Shown: positions 9,479 through 18,350 of the stretch, piece by piece
Layout of the letters: each line of letters starts with the position of its first letter
How positions within the stretch are numbered: position 1 is the first letter of the stretch
DNA from: Acidimicrobiia bacterium
GTDB taxonomy: Bacteria; Actinomycetota; Acidimicrobiia; Acidimicrobiales; Poriferisodalaceae
Assembly: GCA_022820505.1 (NCBI GenBank)
Contig: JAJEFK010000041.1
Span: 1-64,000 of the forward strand
DNA length: 64,000 nt
Direction of reading: 5' to 3'
Notes under the pieces: generated by a model
Told to the model about the DNA's origin: nothing
The model's input: the letters and a program-made list of their open reading frames with translations, nothing else
The model's database searches: none
Translations under genes and position numbers: made by a program

Positions 9479-12400
9479 CTACTCACCCGGCTCGTCGCCG
9501 GGCGGGGCCGCGGCGCCCAGCCAATGCTCGGCGAGCACATAGACCGGTCGGGTCAGCAGATCGAAGACGTCGAGCGTGCCGAGCAGATCGTCGCGGAACC
9601 ATGGCAGCGTTTCCGTGACCGCGTCGGCGAGCGCGCCGTAGCGACCGCGGTAGCCCATCAGCACCGCCCGCATCGCCGGCGCACGCAGCCGCTCGACGAA
9701 GCGGCAATGCAGCAGCGTCAGCCCGGTGGTCGTTCCGTCCTTGGTCTCGGGAATGTGGAGCACCGTGCGGCCGTCGCTGCCGCGGGCGACGGTGACCTCC
9801 CGCTCGTAGGCGGCACGGTGCTTGCTGCCGCGCAGCTGCGGGTTGGTCACCGTGCGCGATTCGATGCCGAGCGCCGTGCCGCCGCGATCGTTCAGCCAGA
9901 TCGTGATCTCCGGGCTGCTGGCCGATGCCACCTGGCCTTCGATGCGGTAGCGCGACCAGCCGGTGACTTCGGCCACTGCCGGGTCGAGCGCAGCCAGAGT
10001 GCGCAAGGCTGCGTACGACAGCCGGTCCCTCGGCGCACCGGCTTCGAGCGCCGCCGCCACCAGCATCGAGTCGAGCAGTGTCTCGTCGGCACGCGAGATG
10101 CCGACGGTGACGGTCTTGGCCTGGTGCTTGATGGTGTCGACCGGCCGGGTGAGCTCGTCGATGGCGATATTCAGGGCATCGGTGAAGTCGTCGATCACGA
10201 CCGAGGGCAGCCCCACCTTGCCGATGTCCGCTTGGTACATCTCCAGCGGCGTCATGCCGACGGCGTACCGCAGCACCGCTCCGAGGCGAGCCGCAGTGCC
10301 CGCCCGCAGGTGCCCGTCATAGCTGCCTGCACGCACGCCGTCGCGGAAGCGATTGGCTGGGGCGCGCAGGCGCTCGGCCAGCACGGCCAGCAGGTCCCCC
10401 TCGCGGTCGGGCGCCACGAGCGAAGCGCCAGCTTGACCGCGGACCGCCGGCAGCGATTCATCGCCGCCGGCAACCGCAAGCAGCGATTCGGTACTGGCAC
10501 GCATCTCGCGCAGCGGATCGGCCAGTGCGTCGATGGTCAGCGCCGCCTCGTAGCCGTACAGGTGACCGGCAGCGGTGGCCAGTACGAAATCCACCGCCGG
10601 ATGCACCGCGGGGACCTCCAGCAGCTCAGCCGCGGCGTCGAACCGGCCGGTGCCTGCGGAGGCCACGACAATGGGAGTCGCCCGGTGCGCCCGGTAAATC
10701 GCCACCTCCTTCGCCGCGTCGTCGGCGACCGAGCCGGTGAGGCCTGTCGCGCACACCCAGATGAGCGGCTCGCACGAGAGGTCGATGTGCTTCTTGTCCT
10801 CGGTGCCGTCCTCGGCGACGGCGTGGTAGCAGACCTCGGACAGCTTGATGCGAATCTCACGGGACGCGATCCGGTTGGCGCCATTGCCCACCACGGCCCA
10901 GTGGCGATGGGCGCCCACGTGGCGCCGGGCGATCCGGGCGATCTCGTCATGCGATGCGAGCACGGCTTCGAGTGCGGCGGGCAGCTTGACCAGCGCTTCG
11001 AGCAGGTCGCTGATGGCAGCGGTCGTCGCGGCGTCGTCGGGGCGGATGTCGGCAGCGATGGCGGAAGCAAGCAGCGCGCACGCCGCAACCTGTGCGTAGA
11101 AGGCCTTGGTGGATGCCACCGACATCTCCACGTCGCGGCCGTCGGAGGTGTAGAGCACGCCGTCTGCCCGGTCGGTCAGGTCGCTGCCGCGCCGGTTGAC
11201 GATGGCGACTACGGCCGCGCCTCGGGCGCGAGCGAGATCGACCGTGCGGTTGGTATCGGTGGTGGTGCCGGACTGGCTGACGGCCACGACCAGCGTGTCG
11301 GACAGGTCGACGTGCAGGCCGAAGCCGCTGAACTCGGTAGCCAGCGGCGCCGTCACCTCGACGCTGCGCAACGTGCGCGATGGCACCAGGAGTGTCTCGA
11401 AGAAATGCGGGAGCGACGACGCTGCCGCGGCCGCTGTGCCTTGGCCGATGGCGACGATGCGACGGATTGAGCCGTCGCGCAGCCGGGAGCGGATGTCGGC
11501 GGGCAGGGCGTCGGTTCCAAGCCGGGCGTGCCGCAGCGCGCCGGCTGTGGCTGTGTCACTGGTGCCGCCCAATGTGGCTGTGTCACTGGTGCCACCCAAT
11601 GTGGCTGTGTCAATGCGACCGCGCAATGTGGCCTGGAGCGACCGGGGAGCCTCGCCGATCTCCTTGAGCAGGAAGTGCGGGTGGTCGCCCCGGTCGACGT
11701 CTCGGGTGGTGACCTCGGCAGTGACGATGTCACCGGATTCGACGGGCAACTCTGTGCCGTCGTAGGAGAAGCGGCGCAGCGCAGTGAGTTCGGCCGCCGC
11801 GCCGGCGGGCGTGCCGACCAGCATGATCTGGCCGCGGCTGCCCACAGGGTTCGCTGGGTCGGACGGGGTCTCTCCATCGAGGCGGACGTATTGGCGGCAT
11901 TCCTCGACCAAGCCATACGGCTCGCTCGCGACGACGTATGACGGGCCTGTTGACCCTACGTACAGCGCCTGGCCGCTCCCCCGCAGTGCCAGCGCCACCA
12001 CGTCGGGCATCGCTGAGACATGCGCCGCTATCGCCACCGAGCCCTCGAAACTGCTGACGGCATCAGCGAAGGCTTGCCGCAGCTGCTCTGACCCAGCGAA
12101 GGCTTGCCGAAGCTGCACTGAGCTACCGGCGGAGTGCTCGCCGTTCGAGCTTGCAGCGAGTGCCTGGCGCAGCATCGCCGGGATGACCTTGGCGTCGGTG
12201 GTGATCTCGGGTGCAATCTGAAGCCGTCGCTGCGCGATCAGGTCGGCGTAGTTGTCCACGTCACCGTTGAGCACAGCGGCGATGTGCGCGACGTCGCCGC
12301 CATTGGAATCAGCGATGTGCGCGACATCCGTGCCTGGTGCGGAGGGATCCCACGCATCGAGGGGATGGGTGTTGGGCTCCGAGACGATGCCGATGCTGGC

Positions 12401-13219
12401 CCACCGCGTGTGGCCCAGCGCGACCGTCTCGGCACCGTCGGCACACAGCGCCCAGCGCAGCAAGCTGTCCTGGCGGATCTGCGATCTCAGGGCGGCCGTG
12501 TTGTCGCCGAGCTCTCCGATTTCCGATGCGGTCTTGTACACGAACGCCAGCCCATTGCCGGTGTCCCGCGCCGCTCCGGCGCCGAAGAGCGGGTCAGTGA
12601 GCCGTCCGCCGTGCGCGCCGCCGGCACCTGGGTCAAGGCGCGCTCCGTGAACGAATACCTGCAGCCCGGCCGAGTCCCGCCCTCGAACTTCGAGGCGGTC
12701 AAGCGCCGACAGCGCCACCTGGATCGACCAGAGCCCGCCCACGGCTGCGGGCGGGGGCGAGCCGCCCCAGAGCCCGACCACCTCCCTCGCCATCCGCAGA
12801 CGGTCCCGGCGCAGGGCGAAAGCGTGGTCCTTCAGCTCGCTCAGGCAGGCATTGATGCGCTCGATGCGGGCGCCCTCGTCACCGGGCAGCCCAGCGCCGG
12901 CATCGACAGCACGGTCGATGTCAGCGATGAGTGCATCCACCGTCGCCAAGGCGGTCTCGATGTCGAGCACGCACCGGGCGTCGGACACCAGGAGACGGAC
13001 GCCGGGAAGCGATCGCAGCTCCTCATCGGCGTCGCGCAGCGCCGCGGCGGCGGCTTCGAGCCTCCCGAGGGAATCGCGACCGTCAAAGCGAGTGCCGGAG
13101 CTGCCCCCGGCCGCTGCGGCGAGCAGGTCGGCGGCGTCATGCAGCCGCGGGACAACCACAGAGGCCTCCAGGGCAACCCTGTCGTCGCGGCGGCCGATGA
13201 CGGCCACAATCCCGCACAC
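9479..13219 (-). CDS. glmS: Glutamine-fructose-6-phosphate aminotransferase, greatly enlarged
   Basis: Makes glucosamine-6-phosphate for the cell wall; glmM follows in the pathway and is adjacent. I set the start at the GTG at 13219 so that Cys becomes residue 2 (VCGIVAVIG) and is exposed as the N-terminal nucleophile. The product is about 1246 residues against the usual 600-630. Insertions separate CGIVAVIG from RLEVRGRDSAGLQV (about 150 extra residues). GHTRWA, LNGDVDNY, SQSGTTTDTN and SVASTKAF are all present. In KLSEVCYHA...KKH the Lys, Glu and His are spaced like E. coli K485/E488/H504. HQAKTVTV, matching the family's C-terminal end (catalytic Lys), occurs near residue 1033 and is followed by about 210 unfamiliar residues. 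Three in-frame tandem repeats lie within. Confidence 0.92.
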   Translation of the reverse strand: MCGIVAVIGRRDDRVALEASVVVPRLHDAADLLAAAAGGSSGTRFDGRDSLGRLEAAAAALRDADEELRSLPGVRLLVSDARCVLDIETALATVDALIADIDRAVDAGAGLPGDEGARIERINACLSELKDHAFALRRDRLRMAREVVGLWGGSPPPAAVGGLWSIQVALSALDRLEVRGRDSAGLQVFVHGARLDPGAGGAHGGRLTDPLFGAGAARDTGNGLAFVYKTASEIGELGDNTAALRSQIRQDSLLRWALCADGAETVALGHTRWASIGIVSEPNTHPLDAWDPSAPGTDVAHIADSNGGDVAHIAAVLNGDVDNYADLIAQRRLQIAPEITTDAKVIPAMLRQALAASSNGEHSAGSSVQLRQAFAGSEQLRQAFADAVSSFEGSVAIAAHVSAMPDVVALALRGSGQALYVGSTGPSYVVASEPYGLVEECRQYVRLDGETPSDPANPVGSRGQIMLVGTPAGAAAELTALRRFSYDGTELPVESGDIVTAEVTTRDVDRGDHPHFLLKEIGEAPRSLQATLRGRIDTATLGGTSDTATLGGTSDTATAGALRHARLGTDALPADIRSRLRDGSIRRIVAIGQGTAAAAASSLPHFFETLLVPSRTLRSVEVTAPLATEFSGFGLHVDLSDTLVVAVSQSGTTTDTNRTVDLARARGAAVVAIVNRRGSDLTDRADGVLYTSDGRDVEMSVASTKAFYAQVAACALLASAIAADIRPDDAATTAAISDLLEALVKLPAALEAVLASHDEIARIARRHVGAHRHWAVVGNGANRIASREIRIKLSEVCYHAVAEDGTEDKKHIDLSCEPLIWVCATGLTGSVADDAAKEVAIYRAHRATPIVVASAGTGRFDAAAELLEVPAVHPAVDFVLATAAGHLYGYEAALTIDALADPLREMRASTESLLAVAGGDESLPAVRGQAGASLVAPDREGDLLAVLAERLRAPANRFRDGVRAGSYDGHLRAGTAARLGAVLRYAVGMTPLEMYQADIGKVGLPSVVIDDFTDALNIAIDELTRPVDTIKHQAKTVTVGISRADETLLDSMLVAAALEAGAPRDRLSYAALRTLAALDPAVAEVTGWSRYRIEGQVASASSPEITIWLNDRGGTALGIESRTVTNPQLRGSKHRAAYEREVTVARGSDGRTVLHIPETKDGTTTGLTLLHCRFVERLRAPAMRAVLMGYRGRYGALADAVTETLPWFRDDLLGTLDVFDLLTRPVYVLAEHWLGAAAPPGDEPGE
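11549..11629. repeat. 27-bp tandem repeat, three units, inside glmS
   Basis: Three in-frame 27-base units (11549-11575, 11576-11602, 11603-11629) encode repeats of the type DTATLGGTS in the linker before the first SIS domain. The first two units differ at one base; the third is diverged. Two more in-frame duplications lie in the same gene: 30-bp units at 12064-12123 (QLRQAFA repeated) and 33-bp spaced copies at about 12279 and 12312 (DVAHIA repeated). Confidence 0.95.
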
Positions 13220-13284
13220 AACAGCGAGGGTACCGAGCACCCGACGGCCCCCCGAGGCGAAGCCGTGGCCCGAGCGGCCCGTGA

Positions 13285-14703
13285 CTAGGCAGTGCCGGCC
13301 GCGCCGACGGCCTCGACGATCACGTCGGCGAGACGGCCTGACAGTTCCGTTGCCTCGCGCTCGGTCGGAGCCTCAACCATGATGCGGATGACCGGTTCGG
13401 TGCCGCTGGCACGCACCAGCACCCGCACGTCAGGACCTGCCTCTGCGGCGATGTCATCGACCGCACGCAGCGTCTCATCGCCCAGCGATCCGTAGCCGGC
13501 AGGCACGTTGCGGAGCACCTGCGGTGCAACCTGCATCGCCTGCAAGGAAAGCTCAGCGCTCGTCAGCGATGATTCGCCCGCTGTCCCCCGGGCAACAAGG
13601 TCGGCAAGGTGCACGGCGCTGCGCAACCCGTCGCCGGTGGTGGCCTCGTGCCGGAAGACGACATGGCCTGACTGCTCGCCGCCGAGGCTGAGACCGCCCG
13701 CGTCCAGTGCTTCGAGCACCGCACGGTCCCCCACCGCGGTGGTGACCACTGCGATGCCGGCCGCGGTCATCGCCCGGCGCAGCCCCACGTTGGACATCAC
13801 CGTCACGACCAGCGTGTCGCCGGCGAGCAGGCCCCGCTCAGCCAGGTCGACAGCGAACAGCGCCAGCTGGCGGTCGCCGTCGATGACCTGCCCTTCGCTG
13901 TCCACGGCAATCATCCGGTCGCCGTCACCGTCGAACGCCATGCCCAGATCTGCGCCGACATCGAGCACCGTCGTGCCGAGCGCGCCAGGACTCACCGAGC
14001 CACAGCCGTCGTTGATGTTGCGACCGTCGGGCTCGCAGAACAATTCCGTGACCTGTGCGCCCAGCCGTCGCAGTACTCCGGGCGCCAGCGAAGCGCTCGC
14101 ACCGTTCGCGCCGTCCACCACCAGGTGCAGACCGTCGAGCGTGCGGCCGTCGATAGCAGCGCGCAGCGAGTGCTCATAGGCATCCAGCACTCGGTCCAGC
14201 TCGTTCGGCGAAGCTGCCTGAGCTTCAACCGCGCCGACGGTGGGCACAGCGTCCAGCCGGCGTGCGATCTCGGCTGCGGACGGTCGGTCGCCGTGCGTCA
14301 GCCGCAGGTCGTCGAGACACCGGGCGACGGCGAACTGCTCGGCATCGCTGAGCTTGGTACCGCCCGCTGCGAACAGCTTGACGCCATTGTCGTGCCACGG
14401 ATTGTGGGATGCCGAGACCACGGCACCGGCCATGTCGAGGTGCTGGGCTGCAAATGCCACGACCGGTGTGGGCACGATGCCGAAGTCGATGACCTCAGCC
14501 CCGGTCGCTCGCAGGCCGGCAACGAGCGCTCGTGTCAGCGCGGGACCCGATTCGCGCGTGTCGCGGCCGACCGCCCAGCGCGCAGCATCATCGCCTGCGA
14601 ACAGCGCCCGGTTCGCCGCGCGCCCGAGCGCGTGCGCGACGACTTCGTCGATCTCGTCGAAGGCCCGCCCTCGAACGCCGTCGGTTCCGAAGGTGGGTTC
14701 CAC
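13285..14703 (-). CDS. glmM: Phosphoglucosamine mutase
   Basis: Interconverts glucosamine-6-phosphate and glucosamine-1-phosphate, the step after GlmS towards UDP-GlcNAc. The 472 residues show the alpha-D-phosphohexomutase layout: FGTDGVRG at the N-terminus, the phosphoserine loop GAVVSASHNPWHDNG near residue 100, the metal loop FDGDGDRM, the sugar-binding GGEQSGH and the C-terminal phosphate-binding RASGTEPVIRIMVEA. It lies 6 bases after rpsI and 65 bases before glmS, the usual rplM-rpsI-glmM order. Confidence 0.97.
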   Translation of the reverse strand: MEPTFGTDGVRGRAFDEIDEVVAHALGRAANRALFAGDDAARWAVGRDTRESGPALTRALVAGLRATGAEVIDFGIVPTPVVAFAAQHLDMAGAVVSASHNPWHDNGVKLFAAGGTKLSDAEQFAVARCLDDLRLTHGDRPSAAEIARRLDAVPTVGAVEAQAASPNELDRVLDAYEHSLRAAIDGRTLDGLHLVVDGANGASASLAPGVLRRLGAQVTELFCEPDGRNINDGCGSVSPGALGTTVLDVGADLGMAFDGDGDRMIAVDSEGQVIDGDRQLALFAVDLAERGLLAGDTLVVTVMSNVGLRRAMTAAGIAVVTTAVGDRAVLEALDAGGLSLGGEQSGHVVFRHEATTGDGLRSAVHLADLVARGTAGESSLTSAELSLQAMQVAPQVLRNVPAGYGSLGDETLRAVDDIAAEAGPDVRVLVRASGTEPVIRIMVEAPTEREATELSGRLADVIVEAVGAAGTA

Positions 14704-14709
14704 GCCGGG

Positions 14710-15102
14710 TTAGCGCTTGGAATACTGGGGCGCCTTGCGAGCCTTCTTGAGGCCGTACTTCTTGGATTCCTTCTTGCGGTCGTCGCGATGCAGCAGGCCG
14801 GCAGACTTCAGCGTCGGCCGCGCCTCAGGGTCGAGCACCAGCAGCGAACGAGCAATGCCCAGGCGCAACGCGCCAGCCTGACCTGCCACGCCGCCACCGT
14901 CCACGGTGGCGCTGACGTCGTAGCTCTCAGCGGCTTCGGTGAGACGCAATGGCTCGGTGATCTCCATGCGGTGCACCGACGACGTGAAGTACTCCTCGAA
15001 CGGGCGACCATTCACCGAGATGTTGCCGCTGCCGGGCACGAACCTCACCCGGGCGACGGCACGCTTGCGGCGGCCAGTGGTCTGCGTCAGCGGAACGGGC
15101 AC
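14710..15102 (-). CDS. rpsI: 30S ribosomal protein S9
   Basis: S9 of the small-subunit head; its basic tail reaches the P site. I choose the GTG at 15102 ([20 protein letters not shown]), giving about 130 residues, the normal length. The open frame continues to 15192 but there it overlaps rplM. The conserved NGRPFEEYF and the C-terminal [17 protein letters not shown] end, with its terminal Lys-Arg, are intact. Translated after rplM. Confidence 0.95.
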   Translation of the reverse strand: MPVPLTQTTGRRKRAVARVRFVPGSGNISVNGRPFEEYFTSSVHRMEITEPLRLTEAAESYDVSATVDGGGVAGQAGALRLGIARSLLVLDPEARPTLKSAGLLHRDDRKKESKKYGLKKARKAPQYSKR

Positions 15103-15139
15103 GAATTCGGGTCTTTCTCGTCGGATGTCGATCGGTGCT

Positions 15140-15601
15140 TCAGCGCGCCAAGGCGTGAGGCAACGGCAGCGGCTGGGGCTGCTGAGCGGCATGGGGATGG
15201 TCGGGCCCGGCGTACACCTTCAGCTTGCGCAGCTGGGCCCGGCCCAAGCGGTTGTGCGGCAGCATGCCGCGGATGGTGCGCCGCACCGCGTCGGCCGGCC
15301 GGCGGGCCAGCAGGTCGCCGTATTTCTCGCTGTGCAGGCCGCCGGGGTAGCCCGAGTGGCGGTGCACGAGTTTCTTCGTGGCCTTGTCACCGGTCAGCAC
15401 CACTTTGTCGGCGTTCACCACGACGACGTGGTCACCGCCGTCGATGTAGGGGGCGAAGGTCGGCTTGTGCTTGCCGCGCAGGATCTTGGCCACCTCGGTC
15501 GCCATGCGGCCCAGCACCATGCCCTCGGCATCGACAACGAACCACGCGCGCTCGATCTCGGATGCTTTGGGGGCATAGGTACGCACGCTCGAACTCCGCA
15601 T
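15140..15601 (-). CDS. rplM: 50S ribosomal protein L13
   Basis: Large-subunit assembly protein. The ATG at 15601 gives 153 residues, slightly longer than the usual 142-147 because of a His/Gln/Pro-rich tail ([19 protein letters not shown]). Core motifs [34 protein letters not shown] and the VRGMLP-like [11 protein letters not shown] are present. First gene of the rplM-rpsI transcript. In this genome its upstream neighbour is an amidohydrolase rather than rplQ/truA. Confidence 0.97.
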   Translation of the reverse strand: MRSSSVRTYAPKASEIERAWFVVDAEGMVLGRMATEVAKILRGKHKPTFAPYIDGGDHVVVVNADKVVLTGDKATKKLVHRHSGYPGGLHSEKYGDLLARRPADAVRRTIRGMLPHNRLGRAQLRKLKVYAGPDHPHAAQQPQPLPLPHALAR

Positions 15602-15702
15602 GGGGTGACTGCGAGACAGACCCCAAGAGGCTACCGGGCAGCAGCCACCACGCTGCAGGGCACCAGCAGTCGCGGCGCCGGTACAGGTGCTGTTTCGAAG
15701 CG

Positions 15703-17424
15703 TCAGCCGATCGCTGTCACCGGCACCGTGTCGCGCCCGGCACGCAACAGGGTTCCCGGTCGCGCATCGGTGAACTCGCCGCCGCTGACGGCCACCTCGC
15801 CGTTGATCAGCACCGTGTCGATGCCGTCGGCCTCGCCATAGAGGCGCCACGCGCCGCCGGGCAGGTCCTCGCGCACCTCGATCGGCTTGGGCGCCACCTC
15901 GTCGGGGTCGAACACCACGACGTCGGCATGGCAGCCCTCCGCAAGGCGGCCGCGGTCCGCGATGCCGTACAGGCGGGCAGGAACGTCAGTGAGCTTGTGT
16001 ATGGCATCTTCCAGCTCGAGCATCTGGCGGTCACGGGCAGCGGCCAGCAGGTACGTCGAGTAGTTGAACGTGGCCAGGAAGTCGAGGTGCGCGCCCGCGT
16101 CCGACGCGCCGATCACGCAGCGGTCGTCGTTCCACAGCTCCTGGCGCAGCGCCCAGCTGTCGTCGTCGTCTCCAGCGGCACGCGGGTACAGGCCGGTCTT
16201 GAGATCATCGGCAACCACCAAGTCGCACAGGGCATCCCATGGTGTGATGCCCTGCTCGTCGGCAATCTCGCCGATCGTGCGGCCTTCGAAGTGCGTGAGC
16301 TCGGGCTTGGTGACCTCGCCCACGGTGAGTCGCTCCCAGCGGGCCACGCCCCGGAACGCGCTCGGCTGCTGGGCGAGATCGTTCAGCTCGGCGCGGCGCT
16401 GCGGGTCGGCCAGCAGCTGCATCTTCTCTGCCGGCGGCAGCGCCATGGGCTCCGCCCAGCCGTGCAGCGTGTCGAGCAGGAATCCGCTCTCGAAGCACAG
16501 GCGGCTGACCGCGGGCATCGGGGCGGTCAGCGCCACCACGCGACCGCCTTGGCGAGCGGCGAAGTTGCTGGCTTCGAGCTTCTGGGCGATGACATCTCGG
16601 TGCCGGCCGTTGGCGAAGATCACGTTCCAGTTGAGCGGCCGATCCGCCGCCACCGACATGTCGGCAAGCAGCTGGTACACGTCGGTGTCGAAGCGCTCGA
16701 TGGTCGGGATGAATTCGAGAGCCACGGCCGGGCTCGACCGCAGCACCGAGCACAGCTCGATCAGCTCGGTGGCCGAAGCGTGGCGCGAGGGCACCGCCTC
16801 GCCGGCGGCATCGTTGTGCGTCTTGGCCCACGACGAGCTGAAGCCCAGCCCGCCCGATGCGATGCTCTCGGCCAGCAGCTGCTTCATGGCCTCAAGCTCG
16901 TCGGGCGTGGCCTCGTGGCCCACCGAGCGCTCCCCCATCACGATCCGCCGCAGCGCGCAATGCCCCACCAGGAACCCGGCGTTGGGCATCAGCGTGCCGT
17001 CGATCGAGTCGAGGTACTCGCCGAAGCTGCGCCAGTCCCACGGCACGCCCTCTTGCAGCGATTCCAGCGGCATGCCCTCCACCCGGGCGAGCATCCGCAT
17101 CAGGTAGTCGCCGTGGTCGGGCGCCAGCGGGGCGATGGTGAAGCCGCAGTTGCCGCCGATCACCGTGGTCACGCCGTGCAACGGCGACGGAGACAGGGTG
17201 GTGTCCCAGAAGACCTGGGCATCGAAGTGCGTGTGGATGTCGACGAAGCCGGGTGCAACCACCATGCCGGAGGCGTCGATGGTGTGCTTGGCGGCACCTG
17301 CCGCCTGCGTGGCCTCGTCGCCGACGGCCACGATGCGACCGTCGGAGATGCCGATGTCGCCCTGGACCCGCGGCGTCCCCGTGCCGTCGATGATCGTGCC
17401 GCCCGCAATCCTGGTATCGAGCAT
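15703..17424 (-). CDS. N-acyl-D-amino-acid deacylase-like amidohydrolase
   Basis: Metal-dependent hydrolase of the amidohydrolase superfamily, resembling D-aminoacylase/N-acyl-D-amino-acid deacylases. The start is the ATG at 17424 ([16 protein letters not shown]), giving 573 residues; the open frame reaches 17712 without family support. Seen: the metal motif [12 protein letters not shown], the Cys-containing [12 protein letters not shown] characteristic of the D-aminoacylase group, ASDAGAHLD with the catalytic Asp, and a C-terminal small beta domain ([14 protein letters not shown]). Substrate not determined; dihydroorotase- or hydantoinase-like activity is less likely given the GNCGF motif. 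First gene of island B. Confidence 0.82.
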   Translation of the reverse strand: MLDTRIAGGTIIDGTGTPRVQGDIGISDGRIVAVGDEATQAAGAAKHTIDASGMVVAPGFVDIHTHFDAQVFWDTTLSPSPLHGVTTVIGGNCGFTIAPLAPDHGDYLMRMLARVEGMPLESLQEGVPWDWRSFGEYLDSIDGTLMPNAGFLVGHCALRRIVMGERSVGHEATPDELEAMKQLLAESIASGGLGFSSSWAKTHNDAAGEAVPSRHASATELIELCSVLRSSPAVALEFIPTIERFDTDVYQLLADMSVAADRPLNWNVIFANGRHRDVIAQKLEASNFAARQGGRVVALTAPMPAVSRLCFESGFLLDTLHGWAEPMALPPAEKMQLLADPQRRAELNDLAQQPSAFRGVARWERLTVGEVTKPELTHFEGRTIGEIADEQGITPWDALCDLVVADDLKTGLYPRAAGDDDDSWALRQELWNDDRCVIGASDAGAHLDFLATFNYSTYLLAAARDRQMLELEDAIHKLTDVPARLYGIADRGRLAEGCHADVVVFDPDEVAPKPIEVREDLPGGAWRLYGEADGIDTVLINGEVAVSGGEFTDARPGTLLRAGRDTVPVTAIG

Positions 17425-17518
17425 GTGCGGTATCCCCCTGTGACCTGGCCGATGCGGCCGAGCCGATGCAGCCGGGTCAACGATTGGCCGTGACTGCACC
17501 GCTCCCAGCGAAGTTACC

Positions 17519-18331
17519 GTGCCAGCGGTGAACGAGCATGAGGCGCCCTGCGGAAACCCGCAGCGAACAGTGCGGTTAGATGTGGCGTACCGCGGCACGG
17601 GTTTTCGCGGCTTCGCCGCCAATGAGGGCGTTCGCACCGTGGCCGGCGAGCTGGCCGCCGGGCTCGAGCGCATCCTGGGCGAAGCGCCCGTGCTGACCGT
17701 GGCCGGCCGCACCGATGCAGGCGTTCACGCCACCGGGCAGGTCGTGTCGTTCCGGATCGGCGGCGAGGCGCTGCGGCGGCTCGACCCAGCCGGCCCCTCG
17801 CGCTTGGCGTCCGCGCTCAACCGCTTGCTGAACCCCGAGATCGCCGTCGCAGCCGCCACGTTCGCCGACGACAGCTTCGATGCGCGCCATTCGGCAACGG
17901 CCCGTGCCTACGAGTATCGCATCCGCAACGCTGCCCACCCCGATCCCCGGTACGGCGACCTGGAATGGCACGTTGCTGCTCCGCTCGACATCGGCCAGAT
18001 GAACGCCGCCACAGGCCACCTCGTCGGCGAGCACGACTTCACCTCGTTCTGCCGGCGGCCGAAGGACCGTCCCGACGCATCGCTGCTGCGAACCGTGCTG
18101 GGTGCCCGCTGGACTGCCGAGAGCACCCGGCTGCTCTTCGAGATCGAGGCCAAAGCGTTCTGTCACCAGATGGTGCGGGCCATCGTGGGCCAGTGCGTGG
18201 CGGTGGGGCGCGGCGACCGGGCTGCCGGCGACGTGCCCGCCGTGCTGGCTGCGCGCAGCAGGGACGCAGCGGCGGCAATCGCGCCGCCGCATGGGCTGAC
18301 ACTCGTCGCAGTCCGCTACCCAGACAATTGA
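17519..18331 (+). CDS. truA: tRNA pseudouridine(38-40) synthase TruA
   Basis: Isomerises uridines 38-40 of the tRNA anticodon arm. Up to 270 residues from the GTG at 17519; a GTG at 17528 is an equally possible start. The catalytic Asp motif GRTDAGVHATGQV lies near residue 65, with YEYRI and FEIEAKAFCHQMVRAIVG further on. In many actinobacteria truA follows rplQ in the same direction. Here it is about 6.8 kb away from rplQ and inverted, in the middle of island B. Convergent with the M16 peptidase gene, 19 bases apart. Confidence 0.95.
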   Translation: MPAVNEHEAPCGNPQRTVRLDVAYRGTGFRGFAANEGVRTVAGELAAGLERILGEAPVLTVAGRTDAGVHATGQVVSFRIGGEALRRLDPAGPSRLASALNRLLNPEIAVAAATFADDSFDARHSATARAYEYRIRNAAHPDPRYGDLEWHVAAPLDIGQMNAATGHLVGEHDFTSFCRRPKDRPDASLLRTVLGARWTAESTRLLFEIEAKAFCHQMVRAIVGQCVAVGRGDRAAGDVPAVLAARSRDAAAAIAPPHGLTLVAVRYPDN

Positions 18332-18350
18332 GCGACAGCCTCTTGGGCAA

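Noticed and set aside
9101..11470. Very long plus-strand open frame opposite glmS
   Set aside because: Shadow frame of a GC-rich gene on the other strand; no family likeness, while the minus strand carries a clear GlmS.
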